Source: an uncultured delta proteobacterium
Lineage (GTDB): Bacteria > Desulfobacterota > WTBG01 > CAIYCZ01
DNA: 14,253 bases
NCBI GenBank assembly: GCA_903924805.1
Contig: CAIYCZ010000227.1
Coordinates: 1-14,253 of the forward strand
Direction: 5' to 3'
The notes under the pieces were generated by a model that saw only the letters and a program-made list of their open reading frames with translations, was not told the DNA's origin and made no database searches. A program made the position numbers and the translations under genes. Position 1 is the first letter of the stretch. Each line of letters begins with the position of its first letter. Of the stretch, positions 1 to 7,589 are shown piece after piece.

Positions 1-79
1 AATATCATATTGATATCTTCATGCTACCGTTTCTTTCTTATACTATCTTTACCAAAATATCTATAAGTAAATAATTTTC

Positions 80-111
80 TTGACAAAAAATATCCGGGCT
101 GATAACTAAAT
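80..111 (+). promoter_or_regulatory. Putative sigma-70-type promoter for tRNA-Val (and possibly thrS)
   Basis: A perfect -35 hexamer TTGACA lies at 80-85. The -10 element is less clear: GATAAC at 101-106 (spacer 15) or the overlapping TAACTA at 103-108 (spacer 17) are the candidates, and neither is a strong match. Transcription would begin roughly 15-25 bases before the tRNA, which fits a stable-RNA promoter. The sequence before it (1-79) is AT-rich and holds no gene that I can support. Confidence 0.45.
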
Positions 112-133
112 AGGAAAATAATGTACGTTTTTC

Positions 134-208
134 AGGCGCGTAGCTCAGGGGGAGAGCGCTACCTTGACACGGTAGAAGTCGGCGGTTCAAAACCGCCCGC
201 GCCTACCA
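134..208 (+). tRNA. tRNA-Val(GAC), CCA encoded
   Basis: A full cloverleaf can be drawn. The acceptor stem is AGGCGCG (134-140) pairing with CGCGCCT (198-204), with discriminator A205 and an encoded CCA at 206-208. The D stem is GCTC/GAGC (143-146, 154-157). The anticodon stem is CTACC/GGTAG (159-163, 171-175) with loop TTGACAC, giving anticodon GAC at 166-168, which reads valine GUC/GUU. The variable loop has five bases, and the T arm is GGCGG/CCGCC (181-185, 193-197) around TTCAAAA. No mismatch or intron is seen. It sits 98 bases before the thrS ATG, with a terminator-like hairpin between them. Confidence 0.96.
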
Positions 209-256
209 TTATTTATTAAAAGCCCTGCTAACAACTTCCCAACTCTTTTAGATCCC

Positions 257-296
257 AATGGCATCATAAAGAGATTTTTGTGGTGCCATTTTTTTT
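257..296 (+). terminator. Intrinsic terminator or attenuator between tRNA-Val and thrS
   Basis: The arms AATGGCATCA (257-266) and TGGTGCCATT (281-290) form ten pairs, one of them G-U, around a 14-base loop. They are followed by a run of U that overlaps the end of the stem (T at 289-296). This is the classic shape of a factor-independent terminator. It could simply end the tRNA transcript. However, its U-run stops ten bases before the thrS ATG at 307, so any transcript entering from upstream must read through it to express thrS. That makes attenuation possible. Confidence 0.7.
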
Positions 297-306
297 AATT
301 GCACAG

Positions 307-2229
307 ATGGATTCAATTAAATTCACAATAAAGCCCGAAGGCTCTACATATTCTGTTGACAGGGGAAAAACCATTGCATCTGTACTGCATGAGTTAAACC
401 TCTATCCCGATGCTATCGCTGTAAAAATTAACAGTCATAGTGCAGACCTTTGCACTCCGCTTGAGCAGGATGTAGAAGTCTCTCTTATTAATGCATCGAC
501 TGCAGAAGGAAAAGAAATTCTTCGCCACAGCACATCCCATGTCATGGCACAGGCCGTGCTGGAACTCTATCCCGGTATAAAGATAGCAATAGGCCCTTCG
601 GTGGAAAACGGATTTTATTATGACTTTGATTATGATCACAGCTTTTCACCTGATGACCTGGAAACAATAGAAAATAAGATGAAAGAAATCGTTGCCAGAG
701 ACCTCCCTTTCAAAAGGATTGAGGTAAGCCGGGAAAAGGCCATCCAGCTTTTTACCGATAAAATGGAACCATATAAAGTGGCACTGCTCAATGAAATAAC
801 CGATGCCACGGTTTCCCTTTACCGGCAGGGAGAATTTATTGACCTGTGCCGTGGTCCCCATGTACCTTCAACAGGCAAAATAAAGGCTTTTAAACTCACC
901 AGCATTGCCGGTGCATACTGGCGGGGTGATGAGCGGAATAAAATGCTGCAAAGAATATATGGCACCGCATTTCCTGATGAATCTGAGCTTCAGGAGTATC
1001 TTAAATTCATTGAAGAAGCAAAACTGCGTGACCATCGAAAGCTCGGCAAAGAGCTTGACCTGTTCAGCATTTATGATGAAGCAGGCTCGGGACTGATTGT
1101 CTATCATCCCAAGGGAGCACTTTTAAGAAGAGTCCTTGAAGATTTTGAAGTGAAAGAACATTTAAAACGGGGCTATCAGCTGGTAAAAGGCCCCCAGATA
1201 CTGCGCATGGATCTCTGGGAAAAATCAGGACATATTGATAATTACCGGCAATTCATGTATTTTACCGAAGTCGACGGACAGAAGTATGGTTTGAAGCCCA
1301 TGAACTGCGTGGCGCATATGCTTATTTATAAATCCCGCCTGCGTAGCTATCGTGATCTTCCCATACGTTATTTCGAACTTGGCACAGTAAACCGGCATGA
1401 AAAGTCAGGCGTGCTCCATGGCCTTACCAGAGTACGGGAATTCACCCAGGATGATGCACACATATTATGTACTCCAGACCAACTCCATCAGGAGATCTCC
1501 CGGGTTATAGATTTTATCAGAGATGTAATGAGTATCTTCCAGTTTGACTATGAGATGGAACTCAGTACCCGCCCGGAAAAGTCAATAGGAACTGATGGGG
1601 ACTGGGACAGAGCAACGACTGCGCTGCGCTGTGCACTCGATAACTACCATCTCTCCTACGATATCAACGAAGGTGAGGGTGCATTCTATGGTCCCAAGAT
1701 TGATGTAAAGTTGAAAGACTGTCTCGGACGATCGTGGCAGTGTGCAACAATACAGTGCGATTTTGCCTTGCCGGAACGCTTCGATCTTTCTTATATCGGT
1801 GAAGATGGCTTAAAACACAGACCGGTAATGCTTCACCGGGTCATACTCGGGTCTATGGAACGGTTTATCGGGGTGCTGATAGAGCATTATGCAGGTGCGT
1901 TTCCCACATGGCTTGCGCCGGTTCAGGCGATTGTCCTGCCGATTGCTGACAGACATTTTGCACATGCAGAGGCAGTCCATAAACAGCTCCTTGAGCATGA
2001 TATAAGAGCAGACATTGATTTGCGCAACGAAAGTCTCCGTCTTAAAATCCGCGAAGCGCAGTTGCAGAAAATACCCTATATGCTGGTTATAGGTGATAGA
2101 GAAGTTGAAAACCGGGGCGTTTCACCCCGTCACCGCAGCGGGGACGACCTGAAATTTATGACAGTTGAAAATTTTATTGAAAAAATTAAAATACTGTGCA
2201 GTCAGGAGCTACAGATAAAAACTACGTAA
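307..2229 (+). CDS. thrS: Threonyl-tRNA synthetase
   Basis: Cytoplasmic class II synthetase that charges tRNA-Thr with threonine. With the ATG at 307 the protein has 640 residues, against 642 in E. coli. Order of domains: TGS domain (about 1-62); editing domain with its HxxxH pair (H74, H78) and CRGPH (C181, H185); the class II catalytic core; and the anticodon-binding domain (from about 537). The zinc/catalytic residues C334 (PMNC), H385 (DDAH) and H510 (MLHR) are visible, at almost exactly the E. coli positions, which supports this start. Upstream in-frame GTG codons at 280 and 283 would add nine or eight residues, but they lie inside the terminator-like hairpin. No good Shine-Dalgarno precedes 307; a weak AAAGAGA precedes 280. 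Oddity: the usually MNCPGH motif reads MNCVAH. First gene of the translation operon; infC follows after 50 bp. Confidence 0.97.
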   Translation: MDSIKFTIKPEGSTYSVDRGKTIASVLHELNLYPDAIAVKINSHSADLCTPLEQDVEVSLINASTAEGKEILRHSTSHVMAQAVLELYPGIKIAIGPSVENGFYYDFDYDHSFSPDDLETIENKMKEIVARDLPFKRIEVSREKAIQLFTDKMEPYKVALLNEITDATVSLYRQGEFIDLCRGPHVPSTGKIKAFKLTSIAGAYWRGDERNKMLQRIYGTAFPDESELQEYLKFIEEAKLRDHRKLGKELDLFSIYDEAGSGLIVYHPKGALLRRVLEDFEVKEHLKRGYQLVKGPQILRMDLWEKSGHIDNYRQFMYFTEVDGQKYGLKPMNCVAHMLIYKSRLRSYRDLPIRYFELGTVNRHEKSGVLHGLTRVREFTQDDAHILCTPDQLHQEISRVIDFIRDVMSIFQFDYEMELSTRPEKSIGTDGDWDRATTALRCALDNYHLSYDINEGEGAFYGPKIDVKLKDCLGRSWQCATIQCDFALPERFDLSYIGEDGLKHRPVMLHRVILGSMERFIGVLIEHYAGAFPTWLAPVQAIVLPIADRHFAHAEAVHKQLLEHDIRADIDLRNESLRLKIREAQLQKIPYMLVIGDREVENRGVSPRHRSGDDLKFMTVENFIEKIKILCSQELQIKTT

Positions 2230-2263
2230 TGCCTAAAACGTCGTGTACGTATCGTACCATAAT

Positions 2264-2273
2264 AAGGAGGTGA
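2264..2273 (+). promoter_or_regulatory. Strong Shine-Dalgarno of infC that fixes an AUC start
   Basis: AAGGAGGTGA is a near-perfect match to the anti-Shine-Dalgarno. Six bases separate its end from ATC at 2280, the normal spacing for a start codon. It is 39 bases away from the first in-frame ATG (2313), far too far to serve that codon. An in-frame TGA at 2271-2273 lies inside the element, so the reading frame cannot extend further upstream. Confidence 0.85.
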
Positions 2274-2279
2274 AACGGT

Positions 2280-2792
2280 ATCAACACAGGAAAATCTCAA
2301 AGAATCAACAGAATGATTAAATCAGAAACCGTCAGGGTAATCGATGCAGATGGAAAGCAGCTTGGAGTACTCCATCTCCGCGAAGCACTGGACATGGCAG
2401 CCGAGCAGGGGATTGACCTCGTAGAAGTATCACCAAATACAGAACCACCGGTTTGCCGGCTCATGGACTACGGTAAATTTAAGTATCAGCAGAGCAAAAA
2501 GCTCCACAAAAAAAATGTCCAGAGTTCTGTCCATTTAAAAGAAATCAAGCTAAGGCCCTACACAGGAAAACATGATCTCGAGGTTAAAATCAGGCACATT
2601 CTTGAGTTTTTTGACAAGGGTCATAAGGTAAAGGTTTCAGTAATGTTTCGCGGACGGGAGATTCTGCACCAGGAACACGGCTTATCCGTGTTGCAGCAGA
2701 TAATTGAAGCAGTGAAGGACAGCGGGATAATCGAACAGGAAACTCGCATGGAGGGACGCAATATTGTAATGATTCTGGCTCCCAAGAAATAG
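2280..2792 (+). CDS. infC: Translation initiation factor IF-3, AUC start
   Basis: IF3 binds the 30S subunit, prevents premature 50S joining and checks the start codon and initiator tRNA. I place the start at ATC 2280, giving 170 residues; the next choice, ATG 2313, would give 159 residues and lacks a ribosome binding site. The extra eleven codons read INTGKSQRINR, which matches the conserved Arg-Ile-Asn at the N terminus of IF3 proteins (E. coli has PNRING). The N domain carries VRVIDADGKQLG, SPNTEPPVCRLMDYGKFKY, then a basic linker. The C domain carries KEIKLRPYTGKHD, the FRGRE motif and the final ILAPKK. A rare AUU/AUC start in infC is known to allow IF3 autoregulation, because IF3 rejects non-canonical starts. 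Gap to rpmI is 124 bp. Confidence 0.93.
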   Translation: MNTGKSQRINRMIKSETVRVIDADGKQLGVLHLREALDMAAEQGIDLVEVSPNTEPPVCRLMDYGKFKYQQSKKLHKKNVQSSVHLKEIKLRPYTGKHDLEVKIRHILEFFDKGHKVKVSVMFRGREILHQEHGLSVLQQIIEAVKDSGIIEQETRMEGRNIVMILAPKK

Positions 2793-2803
2793 GAAACAAA
2801 CAA

Positions 2804-2833
2804 GTAAGCAGCCGATTCTTTAATCCGGTTTAC
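2804..2833 (+). promoter_or_regulatory. Foldable leader element upstream of rpmI
   Basis: GTAA (2804-2807) can pair with TTAC (2830-2833), and CCGATT (2812-2817) with AATCCGG (2822-2828, one bulged C) around a short CTTT loop, giving one hairpin with an internal loop. It lies in the infC-rpmI gap, where L20 is known to repress its own operon by binding folded mRNA in enterobacteria. Whether this is an L20 operator is inference; base pairing is the only evidence. Confidence 0.3.
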
Positions 2834-2916
2834 TGATTAGTTTAAATAGTTTAATTAGACACACATACTGCGCACGTGAATATCAATACGAATGATATAC
2901 AGGAGAAGAGAAATCA

Positions 2917-3114
2917 ATGCCTAAATTAAAAACAAACAGCGGAGCATCTAAACGCTTCAGAATAACCAAAAATGGTAGAATAAAAAGGGCAAAGGCAAAT
3001 GCCAGCCACTTGCTCACGCATAAAAACACAAAAAGGAAAAGAACGTTGCGAAAGTCTGCTTTAATCGCAAAAGTTGATGAAAAAAATGTTCGCAGACTCC
3101 TCCCCTATGCATAA
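2917..3114 (+). CDS. rpmI: 50S ribosomal protein L35
   Basis: Small, very basic large-subunit protein of 65 residues, the usual family length. It begins [24 protein letters not shown], the L35 signature, and continues with the conserved [12 protein letters not shown] segment. The start at 2917 is set by AGGAGA at 2901-2906, ten bases upstream. It lies between infC and rplT, as in most bacteria. The gap to rplT (188 bp) is much longer than usual and contains a terminator-like fold. Confidence 0.97.
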   Translation: MPKLKTNSGASKRFRITKNGRIKRAKANASHLLTHKNTKRKRTLRKSALIAKVDEKNVRRLLPYA

Positions 3115-3170
3115 ACATAGATGCTCCGGAACTGAGACGAGCTTTAGCGTGTTTAATGCCGCAGTTATCA

Positions 3171-3231
3171 CTGGCAATAAACAGATAAACCTGAGCAATG
3201 CTTATCGTTCTTGTGTTATTATCAGTTTTTT
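3171..3231 (+). promoter_or_regulatory. Terminator-like structured element in the rpmI-rplT gap
   Basis: The arm CTGGCAATAAAC (3171-3182) pairs with GTTATTATCAG (3215-3225) with one mismatch, one G-U and one bulge, and is followed directly by six T (3226-3231). Inside lies a second stem, GATAA (3184-3188) with TTATC (3202-3206). TTATC at 3165-3169 could compete for the same GATAA, so two alternative folds are possible. The rest of the 3115-3302 gap holds no ORF that I can support. It may be an attenuator or an L20-responsive leader; this is inferred from pairing only. Confidence 0.4.
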
Positions 3232-3302
3232 AAATGGTATTATGAAGTGAAATCAGTAACCGCTAATAGCTTAGCAAATTAATAAAGGAAAGGATTATAC
3301 CA

Positions 3303-3680
3303 ATGCCACGAGTAAAAAGAGGTTTTAAATTACGCAGACGCAGAAAAAGAGTCTTAGCGCTTGCGAAAGGTTTTACCGGTCCCAGAAGCAAACTCTTCCG
3401 TATGGCCAATGAAACGATTGCACGTGCACTGAAATATGCCTATAGGGACAGGCGTACCCGTAAGAGAGAGTTTAGAAGCCTCTGGATTACCCGTATTAAT
3501 GCAGCTGTAAGGAACAATGGTATTAATTACAGCCAGTTCATTCACGGACTGCAGATTGCGGACATCAAAATTGACAGAAAAGTCCTCTCTGATATGGCCA
3601 TTTTTGATCCGCAATCCTTTGCCCAACTGGTGTCTATTGCCAGAGAAAACATTCAACGCAAAGCACCGGCTGCAGCATAA
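3303..3680 (+). CDS. rplT: 50S ribosomal protein L20
   Basis: Early-assembly large-subunit protein that binds 23S rRNA, and in several bacteria also the translational autoregulator of the infC/rpmI/rplT genes. The 125-residue product starts MPRVKRGF and has the long basic N-terminal helix (KLRRRRKRVLALAKGFTGPRSKLFR), then YRDRRTRKREFRSLWITRINAA and the globular C domain with the NYSQFIHGL segment. Slightly longer than the E. coli protein (118), with an Ala/Pro-rich tail. The purine-rich AAAGGAAAGG about ten bases before the ATG acts as ribosome binding site. It is followed by a 116-bp structured gap before the preferred pheS start. Confidence 0.97.
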   Translation: MPRVKRGFKLRRRRKRVLALAKGFTGPRSKLFRMANETIARALKYAYRDRRTRKREFRSLWITRINAAVRNNGINYSQFIHGLQIADIKIDRKVLSDMAIFDPQSFAQLVSIARENIQRKAPAAA

Positions 3681-3696
3681 CAATAACCATTCATAT

Positions 3697-3771
3697 CAGC
3701 AGTCACATGTATAGTATGATAAAGCCGGGTGATCTGCATCACGCGGATTATAAATCTGCTGTTACTGACTG
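3697..3771 (+). promoter_or_regulatory. Structured leader upstream of pheS
   Basis: Two adjacent hairpins can form: GTGAT (3729-3733) with ATCAC (3738-3742) around CTGC, extendable with CCG/CGG across a G.G mismatch; and GCGGATT (3743-3749) with AATCTGC (3753-3759) around ATA. CAGTCA (3700-3705) can pair with TGACTG (3766-3771) to close a multi-branched fold. A rival pairing is CAGCAG (3697-3702) with CTGCTG (3756-3761), which would break the second hairpin. Phenylalanyl-tRNA synthetase operons are attenuated in enterobacteria; here I see neither a Phe-rich leader peptide nor a U-run, so the mechanism, if any, is unknown. Confidence 0.35.
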
Positions 3772-3796
3772 GGCACACAACTCAAAAGATTGGCCA

Positions 3797-4813
3797 ATGA
3801 AGGAAGAAATTGAAAAACTTAAAGTAAAAAGCGAGCTGGAATTAACAAATCTTTCTACAGAAGCCGACGTCTATCAGTTCAAAAGCCGTTATCTAGGCCG
3901 CAACGGTTCGCTGACGAGCTTGATAAAATTGCTCAGGGACGTAGACCCGCAAGAACGTGCGTCTGTCGGTGCTGCACTCAACACGTTTAAAAAGGAACTT
4001 GAAGAGCATATAGAAACTGCCCTCCTCCACGCACGTTTCACGGCGAAAAATCAAAGAATTTCAGAATCCCGTGTGGATGTTACCCTTCCCGGCAGAAAAC
4101 TTCCTCTGGGCAGCAGGCACCCCATCACCACGATAGCAGCTACTGTCATTGAAATTTTCACCAGTCTTGGCTTCGAGGTGGTAGAAGGCCCCGAGGTAGA
4201 ACTGGATTTTTTTAATTTTGAAGCACTCAATATTCCCAAGGACCATCCAGCCAGGGATATGCATGACACCTTCTATATCTCTGAGAACACACTCCTGAGG
4301 ACACATACCTCACCGGTACAAATACGCACCATGAAATTAACTAACCCTCCGGTTCGAATACTATGCCCGGGGAAGGTTTACCGGTGTGACTCAGATATAT
4401 CACACACACCCATGTTTCATCAGGTTGAAGGACTCATGGTTGATGAGGACATCTCGTTTGGTGATTTAAAAGGGATTCTTACCATAGCTGTCCATAAGAT
4501 ATTTGATGAGGACACCCGGCTCAGATTCCGTCCAAGTTATTTCCCTTTCACCGAGCCAAGCGCTGAGGTGGATATTCAGTGCGTTATGTGCAGAGGCAAA
4601 GGGTGCCGTGTCTGTTCTAACACCGGCTGGCTTGAAATTCTTGGTTCAGGCATGGTTCATCCCCAGGTATTCAGGAATGTCGGATACGATCCGGAAAAAG
4701 TTACCGGCTTTGCCTTTGGCCTGGGCATCGAGCGGATTGCCATGCTGAAGTTTGGCATTAATGATATCCGTCTTTTTTTTGAGAATGATTTTAGATTTTT
4801 GTCGCAATTTTAG
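3797..4813 (+). CDS. pheS: Phenylalanyl-tRNA synthetase alpha subunit
   Basis: Catalytic alpha subunit of the (alpha-beta)2 enzyme that charges tRNA-Phe. From ATG 3797 the protein has 338 residues, typical of the family. An in-frame ATG at 3707 would add thirty residues with no family resemblance, over a region that looks like folded leader RNA, so 3797 is preferred; neither has a clear Shine-Dalgarno. The N-terminal coiled-coil arm (about 1-85, with RYLGRNGSLT) binds tRNA. Class II motif 1 is at GSRHP (105-109), motif 2 at YRCDSDISHTPMFHQVEG (195-212), and motif 3 at GFAFGLGIERIAML (304-317). Four cysteines (C262, C265, C270, C273) form the CxxC...CxxC knuckle found in many bacterial PheS, before the TGWLEILGSGMVHP segment. 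pheT follows after 18 bp. Confidence 0.96.
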   Translation: MKEEIEKLKVKSELELTNLSTEADVYQFKSRYLGRNGSLTSLIKLLRDVDPQERASVGAALNTFKKELEEHIETALLHARFTAKNQRISESRVDVTLPGRKLPLGSRHPITTIAATVIEIFTSLGFEVVEGPEVELDFFNFEALNIPKDHPARDMHDTFYISENTLLRTHTSPVQIRTMKLTNPPVRILCPGKVYRCDSDISHTPMFHQVEGLMVDEDISFGDLKGILTIAVHKIFDEDTRLRFRPSYFPFTEPSAEVDIQCVMCRGKGCRVCSNTGWLEILGSGMVHPQVFRNVGYDPEKVTGFAFGLGIERIAMLKFGINDIRLFFENDFRFLSQF

Positions 4814-4831
4814 AATGTAGAATGTTCGTAT

Positions 4832-7246
4832 ATGCTCATCAGCGTTAACTGGCTTAAAGAGTACGTAGCACTGGACATCTCTGCTGAAAAGCTTGCAGAA
4901 AAACTAATAATGGCAGGTTTTGAGGTGGAACAGATAACCCGTATCGGCAGCGAATGGGATAACGTTGTTATTGGTGAAATTACTGATATCAAGCGACATC
5001 CTCAGGCGGAGAAGCTTTCACTGACAACCGTACAGGCAGGAGAAAAAACATATTCAGTAGTCTGCGGTGCCTCAAATATTAAAACAGGTCAAAAGGTCCC
5101 TCTGGCGCTTTACGGAGCATCTCTTCCTACGGGCATTAAGATTAAGACGTCAAAAATCCGGGGTGAAGTTTCCCAGGGCATGCTCTGTTCTGAAAAAGAA
5201 CTGGGACTCGGTGATGATACCTCTGGCATTATGATACTGTCTCCAGACCTTGCAACTGGTGTACCGCTTGCAGACCGTATTAGTCTTGCTGACACTATGT
5301 TCGATATAAACATAACGCCCAACCGTCCTGATTGCCTGAGTGTCATAGGTTTGGCCAGAGAAATTGCCGCTATCCTTGATCTACCCTTTACCGCGCCTGA
5401 AGTCACTGTTGGTGAAGAAGGTGATTTCATAGAAAACATCACTTCTGTTGAGATATGTGATCCGGATCTCTGTCCACGCTATACTGCACGGATTATTGCA
5501 AACATCACCATTGCACCTTCTCCGCTATGGATGAGAAGGCGATTGGAAACATCAGGGATCCGTTCTATTAATAATGCTGTTGATGTCACAAACTACGTAT
5601 TGCTGGAATGGGGGCAGCCGCTGCATGCATTTGATTTCGACCTGCTCAAAGGACATAGAATTATTGTAAAAAGATCCATAGATAATGAACACTTTGTTAC
5701 CCTTGACGGCACTGAACGAGTCATGTCCGGTGATGCTCTCATGATATGCGACGCTGAACGGCCGGTAGCAATCGCCGGCATTATGGGCGGACAAAACTCT
5801 GAGGTAATCGAATCAACCAGAAGGATCCTCCTTGAAAGTGCCTACTTTCTGCCTGCATCTATTCGTCAGACGAGCAAAGCCAACGGCTTGAAAACTGAAG
5901 CATCCCAGCGGTTCGAAAAAGGCATTGACATCAATAGTGTAATCCCTGCCTTGAACAGAGCAGCATCACTTATGGGGCGCCTGTGCGGAGGAACTATTGG
6001 TGCTGGTCTCATTGACCGATATCCAAAACCGCTTCCAACTGCCCACCCGATACATTGCAGTGTCGATAGAACCCGTAAAATTATTGGTGCGCTTCTTACC
6101 GGCAATCAAATAAAAGAATGCTTGCAAAGACTCCACATGCACGTCGAAGTTGATGGTGCAGATACACTGCGCGTTATTCCTCCTTCGTTTCGCGTTGATA
6201 TATATGAACCGGTTGACCTTATTGAAGAAGTTGCACGACTTACCGGCTATGAGCATATACCGGCAACATACCCCCGTGCCAGGGTTTCAACTTCTGTGCG
6301 CGACAGAATCCATACGGCACCGGATCTTGCACGCGATAGTATGATCTCAAGGGGATTTTATGAAGTCATTAATTACAGTTTTATAAATCCTGAGCACCTT
6401 TTTTCCCTTAATCTTCCGGCACAGGATCCACGGCTGAATACCGTCAGGATTTTAAATCCCCTCTCTGAAATGCAATCGATACTGCGTACAACCCTTTTCC
6501 CGAGTCTGCTTCTGAACCTCAGGGATAACCTCTACCATAAAAACACTACTATTAAATTATTCGAAATAAGTACCGTTTTTTTTGCACAGAGCCGGGAACA
6601 GCTACCACGTGAAAGGAAGCGGATTGCCGGATTGCTATGCGGTCTGCGTTTTGGAGAGAACTGGGACCTCCCGCGCAACGAAGCAGATTTTTTTGATATT
6701 AAGGGATGTGTTGAAACTCTTATGGACAGATTACAAATACCGGCATATCGGTTTGCTCACGATGCTGTAGAGCCATTCCTTAACCCGCAGCAGTGTCTTT
6801 CACTGATTATTGATAACCAGCCAATAGGCGTACTCGGGGAAGTACATCCTGATGTACTGGAAAAGTTTGATATTGATCGAGTTGCATATGTCTTTGATAT
6901 TGACTTTGATGTCTTAAGCAGTATATCTTCCGAACAAAAAGTATTGTTTAAACCGTTCCCGCGGCATCCTGCAATTTATCGTGATCTGGCTCTTATTGTT
7001 GATGAAACGGTCGCTGCCGGCACCGTGCACCATGCTATTCTCTCATTTAAGAACAAATTGATCGAAGAGGTAGCAGTGTTTGACTGTTTCCGCGGCAGCA
7101 GCATTGAAACCGGGAAGAAAAGTCTTGCCTATCGTATTAAATTTCAATCTCAGACTAGGAATCTTACCGATGACGAGGTAAATAACATACAGGACAAGCT
7201 TGTTTCTCATCTGGTGAAAGAAGTTGGTGCAGAACTCAGGCACTAA
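4832..7246 (+). CDS. pheT: Phenylalanyl-tRNA synthetase beta subunit
   Basis: Beta subunit of PheRS, needed for tRNA binding and for hydrolysis of mischarged Tyr-tRNA-Phe. 804 residues, the usual size. It starts MLISVNWLKEYV, the standard PheT opening. Next comes the OB-fold tRNA-binding domain (about 40-150, with VVCGASNIKTGQKVPLA and GMLCSEKELGLG), then the DINITPNRPDCLS stretch, the B3/B4 editing domain (about 210-385, with NAVDVTNYVLLEWGQPLHAFD), B5 (about 405-475), the catalytic-like B6/B7 core, and a C-terminal ferredoxin-fold anticodon-binding domain (about 708-804, KPFPRHPAIYRDLALIVDE). The ATG lacks an obvious Shine-Dalgarno and lies 18 bp after pheS, so translation is probably coupled to pheS. 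Confidence 0.97.
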   Translation: MLISVNWLKEYVALDISAEKLAEKLIMAGFEVEQITRIGSEWDNVVIGEITDIKRHPQAEKLSLTTVQAGEKTYSVVCGASNIKTGQKVPLALYGASLPTGIKIKTSKIRGEVSQGMLCSEKELGLGDDTSGIMILSPDLATGVPLADRISLADTMFDINITPNRPDCLSVIGLAREIAAILDLPFTAPEVTVGEEGDFIENITSVEICDPDLCPRYTARIIANITIAPSPLWMRRRLETSGIRSINNAVDVTNYVLLEWGQPLHAFDFDLLKGHRIIVKRSIDNEHFVTLDGTERVMSGDALMICDAERPVAIAGIMGGQNSEVIESTRRILLESAYFLPASIRQTSKANGLKTEASQRFEKGIDINSVIPALNRAASLMGRLCGGTIGAGLIDRYPKPLPTAHPIHCSVDRTRKIIGALLTGNQIKECLQRLHMHVEVDGADTLRVIPPSFRVDIYEPVDLIEEVARLTGYEHIPATYPRARVSTSVRDRIHTAPDLARDSMISRGFYEVINYSFINPEHLFSLNLPAQDPRLNTVRILNPLSEMQSILRTTLFPSLLLNLRDNLYHKNTTIKLFEISTVFFAQSREQLPRERKRIAGLLCGLRFGENWDLPRNEADFFDIKGCVETLMDRLQIPAYRFAHDAVEPFLNPQQCLSLIIDNQPIGVLGEVHPDVLEKFDIDRVAYVFDIDFDVLSSISSEQKVLFKPFPRHPAIYRDLALIVDETVAAGTVHHAILSFKNKLIEEVAVFDCFRGSSIETGKKSLAYRIKFQSQTRNLTDDEVNNIQDKLVSHLVKEVGAELRH

Positions 7247-7280
7247 TAAACGTTTATTTTACATAAGGAGGCTATTATTT

Positions 7281-7556
7281 ATGACCAAAGCTGATCTCGT
7301 AGCAGACATTAATGAAAAAGTGGGCTTATCCAAAAAAGAATCAACAATTATTGTGGAACTGATTTTTGAAATTATCAGATCTTCTCTTGAAAAGGGGGAA
7401 AAGGTGAAGATTTCCGGGTTTGGTAACTTTAATGTGCGGCAAAAGAAGGTGCGCCGCGGACGCAACCCTCAAACCGGAGATGAGATTGAGATCTCTGCGA
7501 GAAGCGTTCTCACGTTTAAAGCGAGCCCGGTACTAAAAAAGGTCCTGAACAGTTAA
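7281..7556 (+). CDS. ihfA: Integration host factor alpha-type DNA-bending protein
   Basis: DNA-bending nucleoid protein of the HU/IHF family, 91 residues. It begins MTKADLVADINEKVGLSKKES; GFGNF (46-50) follows, and the DNA-inserting beta arm carries RRGRNPQTG with the intercalating proline at residue 63. The conserved tail is SARSVLTFKASPVLKK. The start is fixed by AAGGAGG at 7265-7271, nine bases upstream; an in-frame extension to 7224 would overlap pheT and adds unrelated residues. The position right after pheT (34 bp) and the IHF-like 'SGFGNFNVRQKKVRRGRNP' favour IhfA over HU. It presumably pairs with an IhfB encoded elsewhere. Last gene of the operon before an AT-rich gap. Confidence 0.9.
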   Translation: MTKADLVADINEKVGLSKKESTIIVELIFEIIRSSLEKGEKVKISGFGNFNVRQKKVRRGRNPQTGDEIEISARSVLTFKASPVLKKVLNS

Positions 7557-7589
7557 AGCACCCATCAGCGCAAACATCGGAGTACTATT

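Noticed and set aside
1..17. Inverted repeat ATATCA-TAT-TGATAT at the window edge
   Set aside because: Six AT-rich pairs in an AT-rich stretch are expected by chance; no gene or operator context is visible.
280..306. GTG 280 or 283 as the thrS start
   Set aside because: They lie at the 3' arm of the terminator-like hairpin, and the added residues (VPFFLIAQ) do not resemble TGS domains. ATG 307 gives the normal length and E. coli-like numbering of C334 and H385. Not excluded, since 280 has a weak AAAGAGA upstream.
209..306. T-box riboswitch for thrS
   Set aside because: Only 48 bases separate the tRNA end from the terminator stem, too short for a T-box, and no AGGGUGGNACCGCG-like antiterminator element is present.
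5110..5442. Antisense ORF of 110 codons inside pheT
   Set aside because: It lies wholly opposite a strongly conserved pheT region and its translation resembles no protein family; a shadow of codon bias.
7224..7280. Upstream extension of the IHF gene
   Set aside because: It overlaps the end of pheT, adds 19 unrelated residues, and the perfect AAGGAGG sits in front of ATG 7281.
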